Source of the DNA: Coenobita brevimanus
Lineage: Eukaryota > Arthropoda > Malacostraca > Decapoda > Coenobitidae
DNA length: 64,000 nucleotides
Reading direction: 5' to 3'
Assembly: GCA_032717465.1 (NCBI GenBank)
Contig: CM064732.1
Coordinates: 27,512,597-27,576,596 of the forward strand
This document shows positions 11,448 through 23,321 of this stretch, one piece after another (positions within the stretch are counted from its first letter, which is position 1; the number at the start of each line of letters is the position of its first letter). The notes beneath the pieces are model-generated. The model was not told the DNA's origin. It ran no database searches and was given only the letters and a program-made list of their open reading frames with translations. The translations under genes and the position numbers were made by a program.

Positions 11448-14400
11448 AAGAACTGAAAGCTGTTTCTCTGGTATAGATGACGACGCCTCTTATACCCACT
11501 ACAATACAATGATGCTCATTGTCTTTGCTGCCACGTATTTGAGTTTGTAGAGCAATTCTGGATCTGCAAACGTTGCCACACAGTCAGCATGTCAAGGCCG
11601 GGGCTGCTTGGAGATCTTTGTTTTGGTTGTGCCTCTGTTTTCTATCTTCTCTGGCATGGTTCTGAGCTTTTTTTTAGGTGAATGGTTCCTCCGCTACAGA
11701 GGCTTTGCTATTGTAATTTGTTCGAGTCAATGGTTTCAAGACTTTTTGGTATGATGTTGGATTTCTTCAGAGTTGTCCTTAAGATGATCGTTGTATCTCT
11801 TCTTCTGTCCCCGTGGCTGGGAAGGTGGCACTCAGGCATGTAGAACACGTGTTTGACCCATATCAGCTGCTTTTAAACCAACATGGTTTCTATGTTGGTT
11901 GACTACGCCTGCTGGAGAATTTGTGAGTGAGGGGCTTTGTCTTCCCTTATAAGTCCTAGGATGTGCTTTAAGCATCGGATGTGAGACGACTCCAACTGTT
12001 TGATGTGATGCTGGTAGGCAGCCCAGGATTCAGCACCGTAAGAGGTTGGAGAGGCGTACAGCCATATATACTGATACCTTCGTCTCGATTCTCAAGTTGG
12101 TGTTTTCAAAGACTCTGGATCAGAGACGTCCAAAAGAGGCTGAGGCATCGTTGATTTGTGCAAGGACATCTGCGTGTGTCATCTGTGGGAACACTTCCAA
12201 GGTGAGTAAAATTCTCCACCTGTTTTACATTTTCACTATCTGTTTACAGTGGAAGGGGCTGTGCTGTGTTATTCCTTTGAAACAATATTTCTGCTTTATT
12301 GACATTTATTCAGAATCCCGTTGCACTGTACTGTATATGTTGCAGATAGTGGTGAGACTGCTGCAGCGCTTCTGGGGTATGTACAAGGACCGCACAGTCA
12401 TCACCATATTGTTGCTCTAGGAACTTAGGAACTAAGGGTGACTACAGCAAGATAGATGTTGAAAATGACAGGAGCTAGGACACATCCTTGCTTTATGCCC
12501 ATGTCCACATGAAGGGGTTTGAGTTTGCTCTCACCTATGGACATACGAGCATTCATATTGTAATGGAGGCTCTTCAGGATGGAAAGAAATGAATTTGGAA
12601 GTGCAAATTTTGAAACAGCATTCCAAAAAAGTTTTCTGTTGACGGTATCAGTTTCAAGTGCTATTCCAAGATCAATGAATGCAATATGTAAGGCATGGCT
12701 TTACTCGTGGCATTTCGCTTGTATCTGTTGGGCAACAGAGATCATATTACAGGTTCCGTATTCCTTCTGAAATCCACACTGTGCTCCAAGAAAAGTTGAC
12801 TCGGTCAAACGTTTTGTCAGTCTTGATAACATTATCTTGGCTAGTACTTTGCTAACATTCACTGGGAATGAGATGCCTCTGCCGTTGTAACAATTTGAGT
12901 GATTCCCTTTCTTCTTGCAGATGGTTACAATATCTGAGGTAAGTCTTTCAAACGGGATTCGTTCTTGGTTCCAGATAGTATGAGATCGTGGACATGCTGG
13001 TGGAATAACTTGTCATTCTCTTTGTTTGTTCTGATGGTATGCCATGTGGCTTTTGTTATTTTTTAGAGATCGGATTGCCTAAACAGTTTCTGCAAATGTA
13101 GGTGGGACATTGAGATCTGCCACCTGAGGAGCTTAAGGGATGTTGTCAAGGATATTGTGCTCCACTGATTTTCTTCAGTTCTGTAAGGTTTTGAAGTGCT
13201 GTACCCATCTTTCCAGGATTGCTTGCCTGTCTTTCAGCAGTACTTTTTCGGCTGATTGAATAGGGGTTATGTTCTGTTTGGTAGGCCCATAGATGGTTTT
13301 GACAAAATTGTAGAACCCATGGTGGTCATTAATATCAGCCAGTCTTTGCTGCTCTTTTGCTTGTTCAGTCCACCACTTGTTTCCCATAGCACAAAGATGG
13401 GGGGTTTTCACTTCTGAGAAATCTGGAATTCAGTTTTTAGGGTTAAGGAGCTAGTATGAGCCAACCAGTTATTAAGTGCTATATTCTTCATTGCAAGAAG
13501 GTCATGTATGCTCTCACCATTTTCATCAAACCAATGATTATGATGGCGAGCCAAGAAACCTATGGCTTACCTTGTAGTGCTTTGAAGCAGTGTCTTAATA
13601 TTCAGCCATTCTGCATCAAAGCTTGTTGCACTGTTGTTTGGGTCAAATGGTGGGCACCGAGAAAGCTTATCTGTACTAGTGCTGGGAGGGGGGGGGGGGT
13701 GCATGTTGCCTCATCTTTTGAAATACTATATTTTAGTTTCTTGGAGGATGGTCTATGGTGTATTAATGGGTATATGACAAGTTGCAGTTTGGTGGCTAAG
13801 GTTATGGTCTGTTGTGCATTCAACACTTTTCGTATATCGGGTTATAAACATTTTCTTTTGGTCTCGCAGCCATACAATGATGTAGTCAATTAGGGCCAGT
13901 GTCTAGATCGTGGGTGCATTCATTTGATCTTATGTTTATTCTTTAGTTGAAAAATAGTGTTGGTGATGACCAGACTGTGTTTTGAGCATATGGAAATCAG
14001 TCTATTGCAATTGATGTTCATGTTACCAACACCACTGCAGCCTATAATGCCTTATCACAGGCTATTATCTCTTCCTACTCTGGCATTAAACTCTCCATGC
14101 AGGATGCGTTTGTTATTATGCGGTACTAAGCGAATGGTAGCATCGAGAGAGTTATAAAATTAATCTTTGACGGTGTACTCAGAATCAAGCACTGAGGCAC
14201 AGGCAATGATGAGTGTTGCATATTGGTCTTTAGAGGATGGTATATGCCAGAACATCATCCTCTCTGATATACCGACAGGTGTTTCTTAAATCTTCTGTAG
14301 TAGGTTCCTTAAGACTGCAAAGCCAAAACCATGGTTTCTTCTTACATAGCCTGGGTATCCCCTCCAGAAATTGGGATACCCTTCTTCCTCTACTAGGTTA

Positions 14401-14650
14401 CCATCTCCTGAAATATGAGTTTCAGAAAAGGCAAGAATATCAGTTTTATATCTTTTCAGTTCATGGGCAGTATGAGCAGGCCTAAAGAAGAGTCTTGTGT
14501 CTTGGTCAGTATAAATCGAGGTTCGTATATTCCAGGTAGCAAGAGTTAGAGGGATTCTTTTGTTTTTTCGATGGATGCAGATATCTGCCCAGGTGGTGTG
14601 GAGCAGCATATGTTTAGGTTGCCGTTCCTAAACCCCAACCCATCAGGGGT
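11448..14650 (-). pseudogene. BovB/RTE-like LINE remnant, endonuclease plus RT, heavily degraded
   Basis: Minus strand, in order. Endonuclease N-terminus (14609-14286): LATWNIRTS, KTDILAFSETH and WRGYP, the usual start of an RTE endonuclease. Linker (13411-13175): WWTEQAKEQQ, FYNFVKTIYGP and ILERWVQHFKTL. RT read across frames (about 12700-12370): AFIDLGIALETDTVN, MGIKQGCVLAPVIFNIYL and YGDDCAVLVHTPEAL. C-terminal part (about 12070-11470): YGAESWAAYQHH and SHIRCLKHILGL, ending near CSTNSNTWQQR. Stops and frameshifts occur throughout, and the KAFD of motif A is disrupted. The order and spacing match the RTE clade of BovB type. Confidence 0.88.
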
Positions 14651-15115
14651 AACATTTGGGCGTTTGTTTCCGGCTGCTTAGTAGCACTGGATACTGCCGA
14701 AAGCATGACCTGCTCTTATACCATCATGCCAGCGACCACTGGTCCAGTGCCACCTATGTGCAAGACTCGAGCTGGCGACTCCCAATCACATCAATGACCT
14801 GTCACTGTCGCCACAGGTCTTTTGATTTTGATGAATGAAATGAGAGGTTAGTACAGCAATGGGCTTACTCAATGAATGGATTTGGTGTGATGATGAGGGT
14901 GTTCCATCTTTATCACCATAAGACTTGGCCCATTTCAGGCTGAGATGGTGTCATGAAGTTTCACAACGACCATCTACTGATCAGGGTTGCATGAGTCTGC
15001 CAGGAATTCTGTCTGTTGAGCCCCGCCTTCTGTGGGTCTTCACTCACGGATTTTTCGTCTGAGGATGAACCCCCATAGCTTTACCCCATTAAGGGTAATC
15101 TACAAGGCACTGGAT

Positions 15116-15118
<3 letters not shown>
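14651..15118. other. Unassigned; possibly leader of the BovB-like remnant
   Basis: No coding motif recognised. It lies upstream of the endonuclease start on the minus strand, up to an (AC)n run, so it may be 5' UTR of that LINE. Confidence 0.35.

Positions 15119-15173
<55 letters not shown>
15119..15173. repeat. (AC)n microsatellite
   Basis: About 27 AC units. Confidence 0.97.
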
Positions 15174-15175
<2 letters not shown>

Positions 15176-16905
15176 GGTTAATTAATTGTTAGTGTATGTT
15201 CATGCTCTTTGCTACGCAGCTTTACTGCAGGCAAGTGCAAAGTGAGATTATTTTAATATCTGACATACACTTCAAACTAGAGATACTGAGAATGAGACAT
15301 CAAATTCTCTCAAGCATCATACAAAATCAGGCTAATTTTGAGAAGTGAAACATTTTCTGTAATAGGTTATGCATCACTGACATTATGCCAGACTGTTCGT
15401 GTGTACCAGTGGAATGTATAATTTCCTGGTGACGATGTGATGGTAAGCAGCAGACGGCAAGAAGGGGAAGAATAACTCTGGGAGTGTTACTCATGAAAAA
15501 TTATATTACATTGTCCAACCAAGAGATGACAACTGTAATAATGTTGTGCACGTACAGTACATACAATGAAGTACCTATATAGATCTCGATCTCCATCCTA
15601 TCGTACCTGTTATGAATATGCTAACACTGAAATGACGTTGATCATAGTTTCAGTGTAATGCATAAAATACTGTACTGTACATTGAAACCAATGAACTTAT
15701 TCATGTCTCTGTGGCCCATAAATGTCCCTCTCACAACCCATCCTTGAGTTCCTCCCCAGTGTTTGATAACCAATGGGTTAAAGGGTTCAACGTGGTATTG
15801 GAAGGCTGTGAATATTCCTGACCCTTCTCTCTACACCCCTGAGCCTGTTGTTGTTGATGTCAAACAAGAGAACGGGGTAGGGGACGTTAGGCGAGCCACT
15901 CAAGAGGGTGCATACATTGATTCTCGGGCCAGGAAAAACAGATGGCAACGGGCAGGTTCTGAAGAAAGTTTACAATCGGGGGCAACCTTTTGACTATTAT
16001 TCCATTGTCGCTTGGCTTGTCTGTCATTTATCTCACTGACACATCATTTCAAAGAGAAACGTCTATGGGCAGAGAAACATACTAAGCTTCTTTCTGCCGT
16101 AGAAAGTGAGCCAGAAGAGGAAAATGAAAATTAGGAGTAAAATATCAGGCAAAATTTTTTTCATAACTGTACATCAGGTTGCAGATTAGGTGTTGGGGTT
16201 GACCTGACGAATCAATGGCTCTGGAGATTTCAAAACATACTATCCTATGTGACATATACTCCACATTACGTTTCGGTATCCTCTTGTATTTTTTTTTTTA
16301 ATGCACAGTATATCGATATTAATACGATAAAAAATATCATGCAAAATAACGTTAAAGTGCAATATGCAAAAGTCATCATTAAGTAAGTGGTGCTACGAAA
16401 CCTCATATCCCACCTAAAAGGTCCAGTGAGGCTCCGACATACACTGCAGGGTGATGAGGACTGAAGTCATGATAGGACGCACAGGGTTATGAAGATCACT
16501 GTATGTGCTGTGGTCCATAATTATATTGCCGCCTCCCCCTCTCCCCCTTCCATTATTTGCAACTCAGCTGGCAGATTCTCACGTGTTATGGTGACGGTTC
16601 AGACAGTGTTACCAATGTCTGTCCTCCTTACGTCATTATCAACCATGTTCCTTAGTTAGGAATGTTGCCTGGTAGACACTGGTAGCGCGGACTGAATCAC
16701 CTCCACCACAAACAAGAGTTAGTCTCCTAAGAGGAATGGAGGATACATTATGAGGACTACTCTGATATATATTGTTTTTTTCGTCTGAATCTTTGTGATG
16801 CTGCCAGTTCAGTGGGTGTCCTCTCCTGAATGTTGTAGGGTGGGTCCTGTAACGCACTCTGGTTTAATGTGCTGGTAAAGACAAAGATGTTGATGGTGAA
16901 GGTAG

Positions 16906-16907
<2 letters not shown>

Positions 16908-16939
<32 letters not shown>
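16908..16939. repeat. (TG)n microsatellite
   Basis: About 16 TG units. Confidence 0.95.
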
Positions 16940-17109
16940 CTATATGAATATGCAAATGAATGATGACTGAAGGAAGGTGTGACCCATTTTTACTGGGCAA
17001 TCAGCTGCTATTACTGTTAGTGGAGTTTATATTTAATATATTTCTGGTTCCTGCACAGATAAATTATATTATTTACTTAGAATTATGATAATTTTCTTGT
17101 TGTTGATGA

Positions 17110-17148
17110 TAATAGTGATGGTGATGATGATGATGATGATGATGATGA
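17110..17148. repeat. (GAT)n microsatellite, imperfect
   Basis: GATGATGATG-type run preceded by imperfect units. Confidence 0.9.
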
Positions 17149-17781
17149 GTAAATTAGAATTGGTGTAAAAGCCTGATTTATATTAATACAAGTATTATTA
17201 CAAGCAAGCGGGCAAAGCGAGTGAGCAGTGTTTACTCTCAATTAAGACTGAAAATAAGAGGCCCTGCCCAACCCGATCGTCACCCTACGCAGAGCCTAAT
17301 AACTTTAGTCCTATGTGTAGCAGAGTTGAAAGTCGTTCTGTATGTGATACAATTATTCGATAAATTTTGTTACCAAGTAAAAACTCACCCGTAAAGCATT
17401 GGAACCCCTTGTAATCTCGAGTTTTCCAAGTGAGTGTTCGGCTTTAATCAGTGAACGCCTCAGTTACGATATCAAATTTAAAAAGATTTTCCGTCTTACC
17501 ACTGTATTTTTTGGCATCTGCTTTAGTAATTAAATTGAACAGCGTTTCTCACATTGGTGCAGTTTCCATTTATTCATTCTAGGATCATAATTATGTGGTT
17601 TGCCTCAATCACATGATGGATGAAGTTGCATCTCACTTCTTTTATAGTGACCTGACTTTCAGGATATGAAAAAAAAGCATAACACTCACGTACTGTGTTT
17701 GTATTTTAGAAGGGAACTAATAGTTGCGAGAGCTGGGAGCTTGAAAAAGAAAAAAAAAAACACTCCTGTAACTATCGCAGG

Positions 17782-19599
17782 ATGGATTTAGGGAAATCTG
17801 ATTCAAGAGAGAAGAGAGAGGTATATGTGAGCAGGAGAAGGGAGGTTAAGAGACTGGTGAAGGAGAGTAAGAAGAAAGTGGAGGAAAAGTTTGGGAGGAA
17901 TCTGAGTGTGAAATGGAGGGAGAGCAAGAAATTGTTTTGGAAGGAGGTAAAGAAGGTAAGGCAATGTGAAAGGGGAAATAGTACGGGAGTGAAAGATAGG
18001 AATAATAGATTGTTGGTGGAGAAGAGAGAGAAATTGAGGAGATGGAAGGAGCACTTTGAGGATTTGTTGAATGTAGAGAGTGACAGCAGTGCGAGTATAA
18101 GTGGTTGGGGAATGGCTGGGAGAAGAAGAGATGAGAGAAGGGAGGAAGAGATCAGTAGGGCGGAAGTAGTGGAAGCGATGAAGAAGATTAAGTTGGGAAA
18201 GGCCCCAGGAATTGATGGTCTGTGTGGTGAAATGCTTAGATATGAATGTGAGATTGTTGTGGAGTGGATATGGAAGTTGTATAGATTGGCTTGGGAAGAG
18301 GGAAGGGTTCCAGAGGACTGGAAACCAGGTGTAATTGTTCCTTTATACAAAGGAAAAGGGGAGAGAGAAGTATGTGGTAACCATAGGAGTATTTGCCCTC
18401 TTAGTATGGCTGGTAAAATACATGGTAGAATACTCATTGATAGGGTTAGGCATATGACAGAGGAGCTAGTTGGAGAAGAACAAGGGGGATTTAGGAAGGG
18501 AAAAGGGTGTGTAAATCAGATATTTGTTCTAAGATGTTTAGTGGAGAAGTATCTAGAGAAGGGAAGGAAAGTGTATGCTGCCTTCATGGTCTTGGAGAAA
18601 GCTTATGACAGAATAGACAGGCAAGGTATGTGGAAGGTATTAAGAATATATGGAGTGGAGGGGAAATTGTTGAGTGCTGTGAAGAGTATGTACGAGGGAG
18701 CTAGGGCTACAGTGCGAGTGGATGGTGAGCTGAGTGAGTTCTTTGATCTCAATGTGGGACTGAAACAGGGTTGTGTGATGTCTCTAAGGCTGTTTAATAT
18801 ATACATGGATGGGGTTGTAAAGGAGGTGCAAGGTAGGGCAGTGGATGTGGGGGTGGCTCTAATGCATGAGGGTGAGATTTGGAAGATTCCGGTGTTGCTG
18901 TTTGCTGATGATACAGTATTGTTGGGTGAAGATGAATGTGAGTTGCAAGGTTTGGTGAATGAATTTGGGACAGTGTGTAGGAGGAGGAATCTGAATGTTA
19001 ATGTAAACAAAAGTAAAGTTATGGTGTTTGAGAGGAATGAAGTCACAGAGTGTGCAGTGAGGTTGGATGGTGAGGATATGGAGAATGTGAGTGCATTCAA
19101 GTACTTGGGTAGTGTGATGAGTAAGGATGGAACTTTGGGGGATGAAGTGCGTGAAAGGGTACAGCAGGGAAGGAAGGTTGTTGGTACACTGAAAGCAGTG
19201 ATGAGAAATAGGGAGGTGGGTATGGAAGTTAAGAAGTCACTGCATGATAGTATTGTGATCCCTACCCTGACATATGGAAGCGAGGCGTGGACCTTGCAAG
19301 AAGGGAACAAGTCAAGAGTGAGAGCAGTGGAAATGAGTTACTTGAGAGGAGCATGTGGAGTGACGTGGAGGGACAGGTTGACGAATGAAGAAGTGAAGGA
19401 ACGTTGTGGGGTGAATGTGGATGTGGTTGAGAAGATTAGGAGAAATACACTGAGGTGGTTTGGACATGTGAAGAGAATGGAGAATGAAAGACTGACTAAG
19501 AGGGTGTATGTAGGTGAGGTGGAGGGAGGGAGAGGGAGCGGTAGACCGAGGATGAGGTGGAGGGATGGAGTTGAGAGGTATATGAGGGAGTGGGGGTGA
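17782..19599 (+). pseudogene. RTE-like reverse transcriptase, long open frame but catalytically defective
   Basis: A 605-codon open frame. The first eight or nine codons (MDLGKSDS) come from flanking DNA and the target duplication, so the LINE part starts near REKREVYV. RT motifs: KAPGIDGLCGEML (residues about 140-152), a PLYKGKG stretch, GGFRKGKGC (about 235), GLKQGCVMS (about 326) and FADDTVLL (374-381). The C-terminus has YGSEAWTL and a GRPRMRW segment. Motif A reads AAFMVLEKAYD: Val270 (codon GTC) stands where this RT motif has the first catalytic Asp, so polymerase activity should be lost. The endonuclease domain is absent. The copy is otherwise free of stops, so it is fairly young. Confidence 0.92.
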
Positions 19600-19715
19600 G
19601 TTGGGAGGAGGGTAGTCAAATGGTGGGTGACAGAGCGACTTGGAGGCGTTTTGTCTGCGGCCACCCTTTGCGGGATTAGGGCGTCGGGCTATAGATAGAT
19701 AGATAGATAGATAGA
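17808..19715 (+). mobile_element. RTE-like LINE, 5'-truncated, with (GATA)n tail and 9-bp target duplication
   Basis: The insertion is bounded by TGATTCAAG at 17799-17807 and 19716-19724. The 5' end is cut inside the region between endonuclease and RT, and the 3' end finishes in ATAGATAG repeats. 5' truncation, a microsatellite tail and a short target duplication are the signature of target-primed reverse transcription by an RTE-type LINE. Confidence 0.93.
19692..19715. repeat. (GATA)n tail of the RTE-like LINE
   Basis: Six ATAG units directly before the 3' target duplication TGATTCAAG. Confidence 0.95.
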
Positions 19716-20069
19716 TGATTCAAGTTGCTACTAAAACAAGTCTCGCCAAGTTATTAGGTGGGAATGATATATACATATGCACATGTACAGTAGCTCCCAA
19801 AAGTATCTTTAAAGTGTGGTGTGAAGAATGGCAGAATGAACAGAACGGAATATTATTCCCGGCCACTTGTCGTCTCGGTGCGGTTGGTACGCATGGTTAG
19901 GTATCGTGGGTGGTACTGCTAATAAACACATCAACGCCCCTATGTGACTGCAAACACCCATCGACTTGTAAATGGTAACAGTTCAGCGATATTTATACCT
20001 CTGTGTTAAAGAATATAACCCATTACAAACATTATACTGTGATAAATGTATCATGGGAAACATAGTAAC

Positions 20070-20129
20070 TGCGACGGGCAGAATTGCCATGTTCGAAAAC
20101 TGACTGCGATGGGCTGAGTTGTCATGTTC
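20070..20129 (+). repeat. Short diverged tandem duplication (about 31 bp unit)
   Basis: ACTGCGACGGGC...CATGTTCGAAA is followed at once by ACTGCGATGGGC...CATGTTCGAA. Confidence 0.7.
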
Positions 20130-20143
20130 GAATATAAGTGAAA

Positions 20144-20302
20144 GAATGAATTCCCCGAGCTAGGCCTATATTAGACCATATAGCCCTGATAGGGTGATGA
20201 GAGCGTTAACTTTCAGCTGAGTAGCTACTCGGGTGGGGCACGAATTCACTACCTCACGGTCTTGAGCTACGCACGCCACCATTGAGTCACCCAGCCCCCC
20301 TT
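20144..20302 (-). mobile_element. tRNA-related SINE (159 bp) with 14-bp target duplication
   Basis: The insertion is flanked by GAATATAAGTGAAA at 20130-20143 and 20303-20316, both exact. On the minus strand the head reads GGCTGGGTGACTCAATGGTGG (A-box-like), followed about 35 bases later by GTAGTGAATTCGTGCCCC, a degraded B box. The 14-bp duplication shows LINE-mediated insertion into the Tc1-type element. No terminal poly(A) is obvious. Confidence 0.85.
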
Positions 20303-21273
20303 GAATATAAGTGAAACTCAGATTATTAAACAGCATGAGAAAAATACCCATCTCAATTCTTTCTTATCACAACTATAAATAGATTAACAATGCAGAGGTT
20401 AATAATAGCCTATAGGGTCTGCATGTCGGACAATTTTAACCACACATCATTATTTATACATACTACCCGAATGTGGCAATATCTCGGTGTCGGAATGTAT
20501 TGAGGTGTGGTGTTTCGTTACGTGAATGGCACAGCTTCATAGTAGCTGTCGCGTCGATTGAACAGAGGTCTGGATGCAGGCGGTGGATACAGTGGTTATT
20601 AAATTAATAAAAGGAGCCCCCCAAAGTGTGTTTAACATTACCTTGTATTTATTTTACATATAATGTCCAATATAATAATGAATCTCGCATGACACCTCCA
20701 CAATACGGCTGGTGTATCAGTGACAACTAGGTTTAACGCTGCTCTGGGGATTAGTTTCAGTTAAGTTAATTTACTCTCTTTACATTTTGTTTACCTCTAC
20801 TTGTCTCTCTAATATTTTTGTGCCGTTCACATTACACTGGGTGTCATATGTCTCCCAGTCATAATCACAGATATTATATAAACACTTTCTCAAAATATAT
20901 CAGTTCTGGGAAAGCTTGTATACTATTTATCTAGAGTGCTGATAACCTTGTGCTGGCACTCGTGAAAGCATTACAGATGAACCACAGAAAGAGTAACCGT
21001 GCCTATGTTAAAACGAACTAGTTGTCACCATAATAACATCAAATATATCTACATATGACAAAGTGATTAGTATTACGTCAGTTAGAAAACGGTATATACA
21101 ATCCCAGGGCATATGCAGGTGTATGGCAACCACTCCCCACCACGCAGGTCTACCAATTTTGTTGCCGCTTCACGCAACACGTGTCAGATACATCGTCCAT
21201 TGTGTCAGAATGTACAGTATAGTATTTTTTTTTAAAGATACTTTTGGGAGCTACTGTACATACATCCATAAAT

Positions 21274-21276
<3 letters not shown>

Positions 21277-21333
<57 letters not shown>
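21277..21333. repeat. (CA)n microsatellite upstream of LINE-alpha copy D
   Basis: About 28 units ending exactly at the ORF1 start codon of copy D. Confidence 0.97.
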
Positions 21334-21338
<5 letters not shown>

Positions 21339-21934
21339 GCTTATTTTGGAAAGATGTTTTTAGAAGGTGTTAGGAAAAGAGACAGTGGCAAAAAACAGGA
21401 TGATGGCTTCCACCCAGACCTGGTTGAAAAGGAAACTTACGATAAATTAGTTGGTAGATTAAGCAGGCTAGAGAGATCTTTTCAAATGGAAATTGAAGAA
21501 ATCAAGAATGAGCTATGCAGACAAAAGGAAAAAATATGACGAATTGATAGAGGAAATAAACAGAAAATCCACAACAATAGACGAACTATCAGCTGAGGTA
21601 AATTCACTGAAAACAAAGGCTAGTGAAATGGGATGTACAGTTGTTAAGCATGAGAGAATTATGGATGATCTCAGAAATGATACGGAGAAAATCAGGCAAG
21701 CAAGCAGTCTGATAGATCAAAGTAGTAACATTGAAGAGAAAATAACACAGGTAAATGAAATGGTGAGAAATTACCAAAATGAGGTACAAACTACCTATGC
21801 TGAAATGGTGAAAGTAAAGAATTATTTACCTACAAGGGTAGAAGAAAAAAGCATAAGAAAGGAAGTGAAAAATATTATAAAGAATAACTCAAAACTTGTC
21901 AGGGAAGCTGTAGAGACTAACAAATCCATAGTAA
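21334..21934 (+). pseudogene. LINE-alpha ORF1, N-terminal part (copy D)
   Basis: Starts ATG (MAYFGKMFLEGVRKRD), aligned with MDTYFSK of copies A and B. The frame changes near 21530 (after RQKEK) and continues with TIDELSAEVNSL and SSLIDQSSN to NKSIV, where the Harbinger enters. The reading frame resumes at 31394 with the expected residue spacing if one TAA target copy is removed. Confidence 0.9.
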
Positions 21935-21954
21935 AGGCCCCGTCACACAGGCGG

Positions 21955-22360
21955 TCGACCTCTTTGCGACCTATGAGTGGCCAAAAAATGGCCAGATTGC
22001 AGCGAGGTCGCCGAAACTCATAAAAACCTGTTTCTGTGTGACTGCTCTGGCGACCCTTGGGCGCTCTTTTGGCGACCTATAATGCATTTTTTGGGCAATT
22101 TCATGGCGATCCCTGGGCGACCTATGCTTCCACTGAGCGACCTAGCTGCGTGCTCTGTGTGATCCACGGCGACCAATGGCGACCTCTGCGTTCCCGCGGA
22201 GACCATTGAGTGACCTAGGAGCGCGCTCTGTGTGATCAACGGCAACAGCTGAGGGAACATTCGGCGATGCTCCAGCGACCTAGGCGACCCGTGAGCGCTG
22301 TTTACGCGCTGCTTGGGCGACTATGGCTACCGCTGAGTGACCCTTGGGCGACCAGGAGCA
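21955..22360 (+). repeat. Left subterminal GCGACC array of the Harbinger
   Basis: GCGACC and near variants recur many times, often as GCGACCTATG or TGAGCGACC, with a longer unit around GCTCTGTGTGATC that appears twice (about 22150 and 22230). Clustered subterminal motifs in DNA transposons commonly bind transposase or its DNA-binding partner. Confidence 0.75.
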
Positions 22361-22366
22361 TCTGGC

Positions 22367-22403
22367 TATATATATGAGCTGAATCTGGTGCTCTTCATCA
22401 GTC
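22367..22403 (+). promoter_or_regulatory. TATA box and initiator of the Harbinger transposase gene
   Basis: TATATATA at 22367-22374 and TCAGTC at 22398-22403, matching the arthropod initiator TCAGTY, with about 33 bases from the TATA start to the initiator A. The ATG follows at 22454. Confidence 0.65.
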
Positions 22404-23321
22404 TCAGCCTAGCTGTTGAAGAAAAAACATCTCCAGAAGGTCAAGATTTCAGGATGAACAACCAAGGTCTGCTGCATGCTGCCCTCCTACAAGGTCACCA
22501 AGCACTGATCCTGAACCAGATGGCCATTGCTGTGCTTCAGAGGAGCAGGAGGAGGCGCAGAAGAAAGAGACTGAGAACCTGGTGAGTCCGCCCATGGGTG
22601 ACACAACAGAGAAGGTTACAGTTCGGGGACTACAGCCAACTGTTGCAAGAACTGAGGCTAGAAGATGAAGGTTCCTTCTTCTTTTTCTTTTTTTTTATGT
22701 GAGGAAGAAGGAACCAAAGGCAACGAGCCTGTAAAACTCTTCCTTCCAAGAGAAAAACAAAATACAAGAGAAAGCCTAATTCAAGATCCGATCATTTCGA
22801 GATGCCTGGACACACTGCGTTTGAAAGACTGGAGATCATAGGAAGCAGGAAATACAGACAGAGGGAGACAGTTCCAGAGCTGACCTGTTGCATAAATGAA
22901 GGACTGGGAGTAACGATTAACTCTTGCATTAGAGAGTTGGACAGAAAAGGGATGAGAATTTGCTGCTAGACGGGTGCTACACGCACGTTGTAGAGGTGGA
23001 GGAATGCATGCAGACAGTTCAGAGGAGCAGTGACCATTGAAGTAACAATAGAAAAGAGATAAAGATGCAACAGTTCGGCAAAAAGACGGAGGTTGAAGGG
23101 AGTCAGTAAGAGGAGGAGAGTTAATGGGGCAAGAAGCCTTTGACTCCACCCTATTGAGAAGAGCTGTATGTGGGGAGCCTCCCCACACATGAGAGTTGTA
23201 CTACACGCAGGGGTGGATAAAACCTCTGTATAGAGTCAACAATTGTGAAGGGGTAAAGAAGGCATGGAGTTGGCTTAGCACATCCAATCTCTTGGAAGCA
23301 GATTTTACAAGAGATGTAATA

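Larger units (their letters stand above)
15174..17798. other. Unassigned non-coding interval of 2.6 kb
   Basis: I find no transposon ends, conserved proteins or RNA genes. It contains the (TG)n and (GAT)n runs listed separately. The open frame at 15763-15993 has no recognisable domain. Confidence 0.5.
19788..21256. mobile_element. Tc1/mariner-type non-autonomous DNA transposon
   Basis: Both ends carry the same inverted repeat beginning CAGTAGCTCCCAAAAGTATC, perfect for 26 bp, flanked by TA (19786-19787 and 21257-21258). CAGT-starting ends with TA duplication are typical of the Tc1/mariner superfamily. No transposase could be read inside the 1469 bp, which include a 173-bp SINE insertion (SINE plus one duplicated target). 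Confidence 0.88.

Noticed and set aside
15763..15993. 76-codon open frame as a host gene
   Set aside because: No domain, no promoter or splice context; length is within chance expectation.
22580..22590. GTGAGT as a splice donor in the Harbinger transposase
   Set aside because: The sequence after it continues the conserved protein (VRPWVTQQRR), so a Trp-to-stop change explains the TGA better.
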